Shown here one piece after another: positions 1 to 6,686 of a DNA stretch of 11,745 bases. Under the pieces are notes generated by a model. That model was given only the letters and a program-made list of their open reading frames with translations, was not told the origin of the DNA and ran no database searches. The position numbers and the translations under genes were made by a program. Position 1 is the first letter of the stretch, and the number at the start of each line of letters is the position of its first letter. The stretch is from Janthinobacterium lividum (GTDB lineage: Bacteria; Pseudomonadota; Gammaproteobacteria; Burkholderiales; Burkholderiaceae_D): assembly GCA_945864765.1 (NCBI GenBank), contig CAMBDR010000059.1:1-11745 (forward strand), written 5' to 3'.

Positions 1-1
1 A

Positions 2-442
2 GAGCACGCCTTCATGCCTATCGTGGTGAACGTCAAATCGGACGCCGACTACAAAGCCTGGGTCGATGACCAGAAAAAGAAAATGGCTGCCATGGCCGAT
101 GACCCGAACAAAGTGTTTACCATCGACGAATTGAAACAGCGCGGCGAAAAAGTCTATAAAACCAATTGCGTGGCTTGCCATCAGGATACAGGTAAGGGCG
201 TGCCGGGTGCGTTTGCCGCACTGGATGGTTCGAAACTGGTGACTGGCCCCAAAGCCGACCAAATCAAAGTTCTGTTGAATGGTCAAAAAACTGGCAAATT
301 CCCGTCTGAAATGCCAGCATGGAAGCAGTTGTCTGATACCGAAATTGCAGCGGTGATTACCTATACCCGCAATAACTGGTCGAACAAGGCAGCCGAAAAT
401 ATCGTTCAGCCAGCCGAAGTTGTGGCTGCTCGTAAGAATTAA
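2..442 (+). CDS. coxB: Cytochrome c oxidase subunit II with C-terminal cytochrome c domain (3' part)
   Basis: This is the 3' end of the gene; the reading frame is open to the left edge, so the start lies outside the window. Subunit II takes electrons from cytochrome c through the CuA centre and passes them to subunit I. The visible part begins with EHAFMPIVV, whose His (codon 5-7) and Met (codon 14-16) match the last two CuA ligands of the family's CxxxCxxxHxxM motif; the Cys ligands would lie just upstream. After a charged linker comes a fused class I cytochrome c domain: the heme-binding motif CVACH starts at base 167, and the Met in EMPAW (311-313) is the likely sixth heme ligand. No further membrane segment is seen, so this part should be periplasmic. 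The gene ends 16 bp before ctaD. Fusion of a cytochrome c domain to subunit II is known in caa3-type and many betaproteobacterial oxidases. Confidence 0.95.
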   Translation, partial: EHAFMPIVVNVKSDADYKAWVDDQKKKMAAMADDPNKVFTIDELKQRGEKVYKTNCVACHQDTGKGVPGAFAALDGSKLVTGPKADQIKVLLNGQKTGKFPSEMPAWKQLSDTEIAAVITYTRNNWSNKAAENIVQPAEVVAARKN

Positions 443-444
443 TC

Positions 445-449
445 AGGAG
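445..449 (+). promoter_or_regulatory. Ribosome binding site of ctaD
   Basis: AGGAG lies nine bases before the ATG at 459. It selects that ATG over the in-frame ATG at 420, which lies inside coxB, has no Shine-Dalgarno sequence and would add 13 residues not typical of the family. Confidence 0.75.
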
Positions 450-458
450 TTTGAAGAT

Positions 459-2066
459 ATGAGCACTATGGATCACGCCCACGCCCCCGCAGGCCACGAC
501 CACCATGACCACGCCCACGACGACCATCACCCGCATGGTTGGCAACGCTGGTTATTCGCTACCAACCACAAAGATATCGGCACCTTATATTTGTGGTTTT
601 CGTTTGTCATGTTATTGTCTGGCGGTGTTTTGGCTTTGATGATACGCGCCGAATTGTTTCAACCGGGTTTGCAGTTATTTAAGCCGGAGTTTTTCAATCA
701 ATTGACCACCATGCATGGTTTGATCATGGTGTTTGGTGCGATTATGCCCGCCTTCGTTGGCTTTGCCAACTGGATGATTCCTCTGCAAATCGGTGCTGCT
801 GATATGGCCTTTGCGCGGATGAATAACTTTTCATTCTGGTTATTGCCACCTGCAGCGATTTTGCTGGCGGGTTCCTTCCTGGTGCCGGGTGGTGCCACTG
901 CGGCTGGTTGGACTTTGTATGCACCGTTGTCAACTCAAATGGGTATCGGTATGGACATGGGGATTTTCGCCATGCACATCATGGGTGCTTCGTCGATTAT
1001 GGGTTCGATCAACATCATCACTACCATCCTGAATATGCGCGCACCGGGCATGACCTTGATGAAGATGCCGATGTTTTGCTGGACCTGGTTAATTACCGCT
1101 TATTTGCTGATCGCCGTGATGCCTGTGTTGGCTGGCGCAATTACCATGACCTTGACTGATCGTCATTTCGGCACCTCGTTCTTTAATGCTGCTGGTGGTG
1201 GTGATCCGGTCATGTATCAACACATCTTCTGGTTCTTTGGTCATCCTGAAGTGTATATTATGATTTTGCCCGCCTTTGGCATCATCTCGCAAATTATTCC
1301 TGCTTTCTCACGCAAGACTTTGTTTGGCTATGATTCGATGGTGTATGCCACCGCGTCGATTGCGATTTTGTCGTTCATCGTGTGGGCGCATCATATGTTT
1401 ACGACCGGTATGCCAGTGACGGGCCAGTTATTCTTTATGTATGCCACCATGTTGATTGCAGTGCCAACCGGGGTGAAAGTGTTTAACTGGATCGCCACCA
1501 TGTGGCGCGGTTCGATGACGTTTGAAACTCCGATGTTGTTTGCGGTCGGCTTTATTTTCGTGTTCACCATGGGTGGTCTGACCGGGGTGATTTGTGCGGT
1601 AACGCCAGTGGATATTCAACTGCAAGACACTTATTATGTGGTGGCGCATTTCCACTATGTGTTGGTGGCGGGTTCCTTATTTGCCCTGTTTGCCGGTTTC
1701 TACTACTGGGGGCCAAAGTGGACGGGCTTTATGTATAACGAAGGCCGTGGCAAGTTCCACTTCTGGGCTTCCATCATTACCTTTAACATCACCTTCTTTC
1801 CGATGCACTTTTTGGGCTTGGCAGGTATGCCACGGCGTTATGCGGATTACTCGGCGCAATTTACCGACTTCAACATGATTGCCACCATCGGCGCGTTTGG
1901 TTTTGGTTTGAGTCAGGTGTATTTCTTGTTGTTCGTGGTTTTGCCATCGATCAAAGGCGGCGAAAAAGCGGCCATGAAACCATGGGATGGTGCGGAAGGT
2001 TTGGAATGGACGGTGCCTAGCCCTGCGCCATTCCACACCTTTGAAACCCCACCAACCGTGCAATAG
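459..2066 (+). CDS. ctaD: Cytochrome c oxidase subunit I, aa3 type
   Basis: Catalytic subunit of the terminal oxidase in the inner membrane. It reduces O2 to water at the heme a3-CuB centre and pumps protons. The protein has 535 residues, a usual length for the family. Ligands are all visible: H86 (TTMHG) and H399 for low-spin heme a, H397 for heme a3 (VAHFHY), and H262, H311 and H312 for CuB. Y266 in GHPEVY is the Tyr cross-linked to H262. Proton channel residues D115 (AADMAF), E264 and K340 (PTGVKVFNW) mark an A1-type heme-copper oxidase. About twelve hydrophobic segments follow one another from residue 40. The first 27 residues hold ten His, mixed with Asp, before the first membrane segment. 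The gene follows coxB by 16 bp, and its stop overlaps the ribosome binding site of the next small gene. Confidence 0.98.
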   Translation: MSTMDHAHAPAGHDHHDHAHDDHHPHGWQRWLFATNHKDIGTLYLWFSFVMLLSGGVLALMIRAELFQPGLQLFKPEFFNQLTTMHGLIMVFGAIMPAFVGFANWMIPLQIGAADMAFARMNNFSFWLLPPAAILLAGSFLVPGGATAAGWTLYAPLSTQMGIGMDMGIFAMHIMGASSIMGSINIITTILNMRAPGMTLMKMPMFCWTWLITAYLLIAVMPVLAGAITMTLTDRHFGTSFFNAAGGGDPVMYQHIFWFFGHPEVYIMILPAFGIISQIIPAFSRKTLFGYDSMVYATASIAILSFIVWAHHMFTTGMPVTGQLFFMYATMLIAVPTGVKVFNWIATMWRGSMTFETPMLFAVGFIFVFTMGGLTGVICAVTPVDIQLQDTYYVVAHFHYVLVAGSLFALFAGFYYWGPKWTGFMYNEGRGKFHFWASIITFNITFFPMHFLGLAGMPRRYADYSAQFTDFNMIATIGAFGFGLSQVYFLLFVVLPSIKGGEKAAMKPWDGAEGLEWTVPSPAPFHTFETPPTVQ

Positions 2067-2074
2067 GAATCGAT

Positions 2075-2179
2075 ATGTCGCAACCAAAGAAGTCCAACCT
2101 GGCAACGGGATTGATTTTAGCCTCGATCGCAATCGTATTTTTTCTAGGTGTGATTGCCAAACGTATGTGGTTAAGCTAA
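2075..2179 (+). CDS. Cytochrome oxidase small assembly protein-like microprotein, 34 aa
   Basis: A 34-codon gene between ctaD and ctaG. It starts with ATG; AGGA at 2065-2068, overlapping the ctaD stop, gives a six-base spacing. The product begins MSQPKKSNLATG, continues with one hydrophobic segment (about residues 11-29, LILASIAIVFFLGVIA) and ends KRMWLS, so it looks like a single-pass inner membrane peptide with a short basic tail. Its stop is one base before the ctaG GTG, which suggests translational coupling. Tiny single-pass proteins at this exact place are annotated in Burkholderiales as cytochrome oxidase small assembly proteins; I assign it by size, position and membrane segment, not by a catalytic motif. 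The exact role is unknown to me. Codon use and spacing both favour a real gene. Confidence 0.8.
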   Translation: MSQPKKSNLATGLILASIAIVFFLGVIAKRMWLS

Positions 2180-2180
2180 C

Positions 2181-2744
2181 GTGGCCCTGGATGGATTTAC
2201 CAAGCGAATCAATGCCACCATGCTCGGCAAGCTGGTGGTGGTGGCAATTGGGATGTTTGGGTTTGGTTATGCCTTGATTCCGGTGTATCGTGCAATTTGT
2301 GAGCTAACCGGAATCAATGTTTTGACCGCGCAGGAAGCGAAAACGAGTCGTCATCAAGGGGATATTAAAAATACCCAGGTCGATACCAGTCGTTGGATTA
2401 CGGTCGAGTTTGACGCCAATGCCAATGTCGGCCCCTGGCGTTTTCGGCCAGTAAAAAATAGCATGCAAGTTCGCCCTGGTGAATTGGCGCACGTGGTGTA
2501 TGAAGTAGTGAATAAAGAAAATCGCAAGATTGATGCGCAAGCGATAGCCAGCTATGCGCCGCAACAGGCGACGGCTTACTTCAAAAAGATAGAGTGTTTT
2601 TGTTTTAAACAGCAAACACTTGGGGCCTATGAAGCAAGGCAAATGCCGGTGTCGTTTTATATTGACCCGGCCTTGCCAAAAGATGTCAAGACGATTACCT
2701 TGTCCTACACGTTTTTTGAAATTGCGGGTTTGCACAAGGGATAG
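2181..2744 (+). CDS. ctaG: Cytochrome c oxidase assembly protein CtaG/Cox11
   Basis: Membrane-anchored copper chaperone that supplies CuB of subunit I. The 187-residue product has one membrane segment near the N-terminus (about 17-35) followed by a periplasmic beta-rich domain. The Cox11 signature is present: C139 and C141 in IECFCFKQQ, the copper-binding pair, then MPVSFYIDP. C40, just after the membrane segment (RAICELTG), matches a third Cys conserved in the family. I chose the GTG at 2181 because an in-frame TAA lies at 2172-2174 and the family normally has some residues before the membrane segment. The ATG at 2220 (M14) is the alternative. There is no clear Shine-Dalgarno sequence before the GTG, so translation probably continues from the microprotein that stops one base earlier. 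The downstream gene begins 5 bp after the stop. Confidence 0.95.
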   Translation: MALDGFTKRINATMLGKLVVVAIGMFGFGYALIPVYRAICELTGINVLTAQEAKTSRHQGDIKNTQVDTSRWITVEFDANANVGPWRFRPVKNSMQVRPGELAHVVYEVVNKENRKIDAQAIASYAPQQATAYFKKIECFCFKQQTLGAYEARQMPVSFYIDPALPKDVKTITLSYTFFEIAGLHKG

Positions 2745-2749
2745 AAATT

Positions 2750-2974
2750 ATGCAGGAACCGCAGGATTTGAAACAGGCCAGTCAGCGTAAGCTTGCTTTG
2801 GGGGCGACCATCAAAGCGGTATTTTGGTCGTTTTTGGGCATCCGCAGAAAGCGCGATTTGGAACACGATGTGGCCAAGTTGAACCCGCTGCATGTGATTA
2901 TTGCGGGTGTTCTGGGAGCCGCTTTGTTTGTGACGATCTTGATTTTGATCGTCAAAAGTGTGGTTGCCAAATAG
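2750..2974 (+). CDS. DUF2970 small membrane protein
   Basis: A 74-residue protein of the DUF2970 type, a family of unknown function that commonly sits in proteobacterial cox loci. The first half is polar and basic (LKQASQRK, then FWSFLGIRRKRDLEHD). KLNPLHVIIAGVLGAA follows and leads into a single membrane segment at about residues 47-69. The FWSFxGxR and LNPLHVI stretches are what I recognise as the family pattern. Start: AAGGG at 2736-2740, overlapping the end of ctaG, lies nine bases before the ATG. The location between the CuB chaperone and subunit III suggests a part in oxidase assembly or stability, but nothing in the sequence shows a catalytic or metal-binding site. Confidence 0.85.
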   Translation: MQEPQDLKQASQRKLALGATIKAVFWSFLGIRRKRDLEHDVAKLNPLHVIIAGVLGAALFVTILILIVKSVVAK

Positions 2975-2983
2975 TTGAATAGC

Positions 2984-3016
2984 GTGAGATTAGTGTGAGA
3001 TTAGTGTGAATTAGCG
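2984..3016 (+). repeat. 11-bp tandem repeat upstream of coxC
   Basis: GTGAGATTAGT occurs twice in perfect tandem (2984-2994, 2995-3005), followed by a degenerate third copy GTGAATTAGCG (3006-3016). It lies in the 92-bp gap between the DUF2970 gene and coxC, the longest gap between + strand genes of this half-operon. No hairpin with a T-run is seen in the gap, so transcription may continue through it. Confidence 0.7.
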
Positions 3017-3066
3017 GGTAGTTAACCAGTTCAGTTTTTTAGATTGACAGAATCAGGGAGAAAAAA

Positions 3067-3927
3067 ATGAGTTCACAACAGGCAGCGGCACCGTATTACT
3101 ATGTGCCGAATCCATCAAAATGGCCCGTGCTGGCAGGCATGTCCTTGCTGCTGACAATGGCCGGTGCTTCGGCATGGGTGAATGATATATCGTGGGGCCA
3201 ATATGCCAATTTTGCCGGTATTGCCTGCATGTTACTAGTGTTGTACGGTTGGTTTGGCGATGCGATTAAAGAATCCGAAGGCGGCTTGTACAATGCCCGT
3301 ATCGACGTTTCTTATCGTTGGAGTATGAGCTGGTTTATCTTTTCCGAAGTCATGTTCTTTGCCGCGTTCTTTGGTGCTTTATTCTATGCGCGCAGCATTA
3401 CCATGCCATGGTTGGGTGACCTCGATAACAAGATTCTGTGGCCGGACTTTGCCGCGCAATGGGGCAATATTGGCCCGGCTGGCACGGTGGAAAGCTTTAA
3501 AACCATGGGGCCGTTTCCGATTCCGACCATTAATACCGCCTTATTGCTCACCTCTGGCGTGACTTTGACGATTTCGCATCACGCCTTGCGCGCAGGCCAT
3601 CGCGGCCAAACTGCATTCTGGCTGTTTGCCACTGTCTTGTTGGGTGCGGTGTTTATGGGTTTTCAGGCGTATGAATACATGCATGCGTATAGCGAATTGA
3701 ATTTGAAATTAACTTCCGGCATCTACGGCTCCACCTTCTTCATGTTGACTGGCTTCCACGGTTTCCACGTGACCTTGGGTGCGATTATGTTGTCGGTGAT
3801 TTTGTATCGCGTGATGCGCGGCCATTTCACCGCAGATCAACACTTTGGTTTTGAGGGGGCGGCCTGGTATTGGCACTTTGTGGACGTGGTTTGGTTAGGC
3901 TTGTATGTGGTAGTGTACTGGCTGTAA
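3067..3927 (+). CDS. coxC: Cytochrome c oxidase subunit III
   Basis: Core subunit III of the aa3 oxidase, an inner membrane protein without redox centres that stabilises subunit I and supports proton uptake. The 286-residue product shows about seven hydrophobic segments. Family landmarks are FIFSEVMFF with the conserved Glu at 94, SHHALRAGHRGQ (170-181), GFHGFHVTLGA (229-239) and the C-terminal AAWYWHFVDVVWL (265-277). A polar insertion at about 110-155 (WLGDLDNKILWPDF) between two membrane segments is common in betaproteobacterial CoxC. The start is supported by AGGGAG at 3055-3060, six bases before the ATG. A strong terminator follows 16 bp after the stop, so coxC is the last gene of the structural half of the locus. 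Confidence 0.97.
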   Translation: MSSQQAAAPYYYVPNPSKWPVLAGMSLLLTMAGASAWVNDISWGQYANFAGIACMLLVLYGWFGDAIKESEGGLYNARIDVSYRWSMSWFIFSEVMFFAAFFGALFYARSITMPWLGDLDNKILWPDFAAQWGNIGPAGTVESFKTMGPFPIPTINTALLLTSGVTLTISHHALRAGHRGQTAFWLFATVLLGAVFMGFQAYEYMHAYSELNLKLTSGIYGSTFFMLTGFHGFHVTLGAIMLSVILYRVMRGHFTADQHFGFEGAAWYWHFVDVVWLGLYVVVYWL

Positions 3928-3943
3928 TCGAATTTGCCGCGAT

Positions 3944-3973
3944 AAAAAAGCCGCACTTGTTGCGGCTTTTTTT
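3944..3973. terminator. Bidirectional intrinsic terminator between coxC and the DUF2909 gene
   Basis: A perfect 12-bp stem, AAAAAAGCCGCA (3944-3955) pairing with TGCGGCTTTTTT (3961-3972), encloses the 5-base loop CTTGT. A run of seven T follows the G+C part on the + strand, and six A precede it, so the same hairpin can end transcripts from both sides. It lies between two convergent genes. Confidence 0.92.
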
Positions 3974-3996
3974 GTGATACCCTGCGGACTGCGGCT

Positions 3997-4197
3997 TTAT
4001 CGAATCCCGGTTGGATGTATCCAGCCCAGTTTGTACGACACCAGGATAATGGCAAACAGGCAAATCGATAGCGCCACGCGTAAAGCCAAGGCATGGACGG
4101 TGCGGTTAGTTTTCCCTTTGTCTTTCATTAAAAATACCAGCGCAAACGCCAGGCTGCCAATGATGAACAAGAATGCGACAGGAATGAGGATTTTCAT
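3997..4197 (-). CDS. Twin transmembrane protein, DUF2909 type
   Basis: A 66-residue protein on the opposite strand to all its cox neighbours. It starts MKILIPVAFLFIIG and has two hydrophobic segments (about 3-23 and 41-57) joined by a short basic loop (MKDKGKTNRT), a helical-hairpin inner membrane protein. This layout and the position beside coxC and SURF1 match the DUF2909 family, of unknown function. I chose the ATG at 4197 because the longer frame from 4308 adds a polar leader that runs antisense to SURF1 and is unlike the family. No clear Shine-Dalgarno sequence precedes this ATG. The gene converges on the terminator at 3944-3973, and its start is only 36 bp from the divergent SURF1 start. 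A link to oxidase assembly is inferred from position only. Confidence 0.82.
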   Translation of the reverse strand: MKILIPVAFLFIIGSLAFALVFLMKDKGKTNRTVHALALRVALSICLFAIILVSYKLGWIHPTGIR

Positions 4198-4233
4198 GGC
4201 GGGTGCAGGAAATAATAAGAGAGTAGCATTGTA

Positions 4234-4956
4234 ATGCGGATTAAGCTGATTCCGGCATTGGTGTGCATTTGTCTGGCGGCCTTGGGTGTGGTATTGGGTT
4301 TGTGGCAACTGTCACGGGCCGAGGGTAAGCACGCTTTGCAGCAAGCCTGGCAGGCCCGGCAGGCGCTGGCACCCCTGAGTGCGCCAGCTTTGGCCGAGGT
4401 GCAGGATGAAGCTGCCGCGCAAGCCCTGGATGGGCGGCGGGTACAGGTGCGCGGGGAATTTATGCCGCAGTGGGTGGTGTATCTGGATAATCGACAGCAG
4501 CAAGGCCAACCCGGTTTTTGGGTGATGATGCCGTTTAGATTGGCCGAAAACGGCAAAACCGTCTTGGTGGCGCGCGGCTGGCTGGCGCGCAGCAAGCAAG
4601 ATCGCAGTGCCATTGCCGCTTATGCCACGCCGCAAGGCAGCGTAGAATTACACGCCGTGGTGCGCAGCCGGGTGGCGCGTCTGATGCAATTGGGGCGCGA
4701 CGCCAAACTGGTGACAGGCACGATTGTGCAAAATCTTGAATTGCTTGATGCGCGCGAAGCGAGTGGTTTGCCCTTGCTGCCGCTGCTGTTGGAACAAAGC
4801 GCCGAGGTAAATGAGCAAGATCGATTAGGGCGAATTTGGCCGCAAGCTTCGGCAGGCATCGAAAAGCATCAAGGTTATGCCTTTCAATGGTTTGCCCTGG
4901 CCGGGGTGGCAGTGATATTTTTAGTATTGACAGGATGGCGTCGTGGAACAAGTTAA
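4234..4956 (+). CDS. SURF1 family cytochrome oxidase assembly protein
   Basis: SURF1 (Shy1 in yeast) helps insert or retain heme a/a3 in subunit I. The 240-residue product has the usual layout: an N-terminal membrane segment (3-22) ending in the LGLWQLSR motif, a large periplasmic domain, and a C-terminal membrane segment (about 216-235). Within the domain are VRGEF (72-76), a tract with the FWVMMPFRL and VLVARGWL strands typical of the family, and KHQGYAFQWFALA (211-223) at the second membrane entry, with the conserved His at 212. The start has only a weak AAGAGAG (4217-4223). The terminator after coxC means this gene needs its own promoter, which must lie in the 36-bp gap or inside the DUF2909 gene. 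A weak TAATAA at 4213-4218 is the only candidate -10 I see. Its 3' end overlaps the next gene by 14 bp. Confidence 0.93.
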   Translation: MRIKLIPALVCICLAALGVVLGLWQLSRAEGKHALQQAWQARQALAPLSAPALAEVQDEAAAQALDGRRVQVRGEFMPQWVVYLDNRQQQGQPGFWVMMPFRLAENGKTVLVARGWLARSKQDRSAIAAYATPQGSVELHAVVRSRVARLMQLGRDAKLVTGTIVQNLELLDAREASGLPLLPLLLEQSAEVNEQDRLGRIWPQASAGIEKHQGYAFQWFALAGVAVIFLVLTGWRRGTS

Positions 4957-5557
4957 GGCACACCCCCCAAAAAAACCCGGGCAAGTTCGTGTCGGGCGCA
5001 TAAAAATGCTGTTATTGTTCGCCGTGTGCGCAGCGCCGGTGATTGCATCGTATGTGACGTATTATTTCATCAAGCCGGAAAAGCGCACCAATTACGGCAC
5101 CTTGCTTGATCCAAGGCAATATCCTATGCCCAAACTGGGTAGCCAAATGTTGGATGGCAAAGCGCAAGAATTGGAATCGTTCAAAGGTAAATGGGTGATG
5201 CTCAATATCGATAGCGCTGATTGTGCTGCGGCCTGCGAAAAAAAGCTTTACGATATGCGCCAACTGCGCACCGCCCAGGGCAAAGAGCGCGAGCGGATTG
5301 AACGGGTATGGCTGATTACCGATCAGGCACCGCTCGACACGCGCATCATGCGTGAGTACGATGGCACGCGCTTGCTGCGCGTATCGCCCGAGGTCTTGCA
5401 AAAATGGTTGCCAGTGGAAAGCGGGAATAATTTGCATGATCATTTATATGTGATCGACCCGCTGGGCAATTTGATCATGCGCTATCCCAAAGCGGCTGAT
5501 CCGAATAAAATCAAGCGCGACATTGGCAAACTGTTGCGCGCCTCCGGCATAGGTTGA
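4943..5557 (+). CDS. Membrane-anchored SCO-like thioredoxin-fold protein
   Basis: A 204-residue protein with a basic N-terminus, one membrane segment (about 22-43) and a periplasmic domain resembling SCO/thioredoxin-fold proteins. KGKWVMLNIDSADCAAAC resembles the strand and CxxxC turn of SCO proteins, with C94 and C98. Near the end, HDHLYVIDPLGNLIMRYP resembles the SCO region around the copper-binding His: H165 lies seven residues before D172, the same spacing as His to Asp in the SCO protein encoded at 7575. I infer a copper chaperone or thiol-disulfide role for the oxidase; it could equally have lost copper binding. The start is the GTG at 4943, with AGGA at 4932-4935; it overlaps SURF1 by 14 bp. 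The ATG at 5006 is an alternative but falls at the start of the membrane segment. Confidence 0.82.
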   Translation: MEQVKAHPPKKPGQVRVGRIKMLLLFAVCAAPVIASYVTYYFIKPEKRTNYGTLLDPRQYPMPKLGSQMLDGKAQELESFKGKWVMLNIDSADCAAACEKKLYDMRQLRTAQGKERERIERVWLITDQAPLDTRIMREYDGTRLLRVSPEVLQKWLPVESGNNLHDHLYVIDPLGNLIMRYPKAADPNKIKRDIGKLLRASGIG

Positions 5558-5561
5558 AGCA

Positions 5562-6683
5562 ATGCAATTGCCGCATATGATTCAACTCGCTGTCAGCGCT
5601 ATCCTGGTCGCCTTGCTGCCGTTGGGCTGGGTGTGGGTCGCCAAAGACAGCAACAAATATCGAAAATTAGTCTGGGTGACGTTATTTTTTACCTTCGATT
5701 TGATCGTCTTTGGCGCATTTACCCGCCTGACCGATTCTGGGCTCGGTTGCCCCGATTGGCCCGGTTGTTATAGCCACGCCAACCCGCTGCAAGCGATAGA
5801 AAAAATTGATGCCGCTGCCGCCTTGATGCCAAGCGGACCCGTCACGCGGGTCAAAGCCTGGATCGAAATGATCCATCGCTATTTGGCGATGGCGATTGGC
5901 ATCCTGATCATGGTTTTGATGGCCTGTGCCTGGCGCTTTCGGCGTAGCGGACAAACCAGCCAAAGCAGCCAATCGCCGCGTTTGCCCACACTGGCGTTTT
6001 TGCTGGTATGCGTGCAAGGCGCATTTGGCGCGTGGACCGTTACGTTGAAGTTGCAACCCCTTATTGTGACGATGCACTTACTGCTGGCAATGGTACTGTT
6101 TGCCATGCTGGCTACCTTGGCGGCGCGGCAACCACGTCAAACCGGGATGACGCCGACGGGAATCAAGCCGGTGCCCGCCCATGCATTGGCCCCCCATCTC
6201 CGATTACCTGCGCTGCGCCGTTGGATTTACCTGGGCGCAGCCTCGTTGCTGCTGCAATTGGCGCTCGGTGCCTGGGTTAGCACCAATTACGCCACGCTGG
6301 CTTGTCGTGATTTCCCCATGTGCAACGGCAGTTGGTGGCCGCAGATGGATTTTGCCCATGGCTTTACGCTTTGGCGTGAACTCGGCAAAACTGGCGCGGG
6401 CGATTTTCTACCGTATGCCGCCTTGACTGCGATTCACTGGGCGCATCGTGTGTTTGCCGTGCTGTTGGCGCTGGTTTTGGCCACCTTGGCATGGCGCGCG
6501 CGTTTTGCTTGCCCGGATTTGGCGCGCGCCCTGGCAGGGGTGTTATTCTTGCAATTGGCCACCGGGATTGCCACCGTGTATTTTGCCTGGCCGCTGGCTC
6601 TGGCGGTATTGCACAACGCGGGTGCGGCTTTACTTGTGCTGGTGCTGTCCATGTTACACTATCGGGCTACCGCTAAAGATTGA
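5562..6683 (+). CDS. ctaA: Heme A synthase, COX15/CtaA family
   Basis: Oxidises the C8 methyl of heme O to the formyl group of heme A, the cofactor of the aa3 oxidase, in the inner membrane. The 373-residue product has about eight hydrophobic segments arranged as two similar halves. The heme-ligand and catalytic landmarks are visible: EMIHRY with E102 and H105, MHLL with H172, IHWAHR with H295 (or H292), and LHNAG with H351. Two periplasmic loops each carry a Cys pair: GCPDWPGC (C63/C69) and CRDFPMC (C248/C254). A long polar linker (about 187-218, with QTGMTPTG) joins the halves. The ATG at 5562 lies 4 bp after the SCO-like gene; its Shine-Dalgarno sequence is weak, so coupling to that gene is likely. 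The next gene starts 3 bp downstream, where the heme O producer is encoded, so both steps are made together. Confidence 0.96.
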   Translation: MQLPHMIQLAVSAILVALLPLGWVWVAKDSNKYRKLVWVTLFFTFDLIVFGAFTRLTDSGLGCPDWPGCYSHANPLQAIEKIDAAAALMPSGPVTRVKAWIEMIHRYLAMAIGILIMVLMACAWRFRRSGQTSQSSQSPRLPTLAFLLVCVQGAFGAWTVTLKLQPLIVTMHLLLAMVLFAMLATLAARQPRQTGMTPTGIKPVPAHALAPHLRLPALRRWIYLGAASLLLQLALGAWVSTNYATLACRDFPMCNGSWWPQMDFAHGFTLWRELGKTGAGDFLPYAALTAIHWAHRVFAVLLALVLATLAWRARFACPDLARALAGVLFLQLATGIATVYFAWPLALAVLHNAGAALLVLVLSMLHYRATAKD

Positions 6684-6686
6684 ATC

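Noticed and set aside
420..458. Longer ctaD start at the ATG at 420
   Set aside because: It lies inside coxB, has no ribosome binding site and adds 13 residues unlike the family; AGGAG points to the ATG at 459.
1677..2132. 151-codon frame antisense to the ctaD 3' end
   Set aside because: It overlaps a certain gene, its product is rich in Arg, His and Trp with no known motif, and no ribosome binding site or promoter supports it.
2304..2735. 143-codon frame antisense to ctaG
   Set aside because: A shadow of a conserved gene, with no recognisable domain.
3044..3049. TTGACA, a perfect -35 consensus before coxC
   Set aside because: The matching -10 would fall on or after the coxC start codon, where no TATAAT-like sequence exists.
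4535..4984. 149-codon frame antisense to SURF1 and the following gene
   Set aside because: Composition follows the codon pattern of the + strand genes; no motif is visible.
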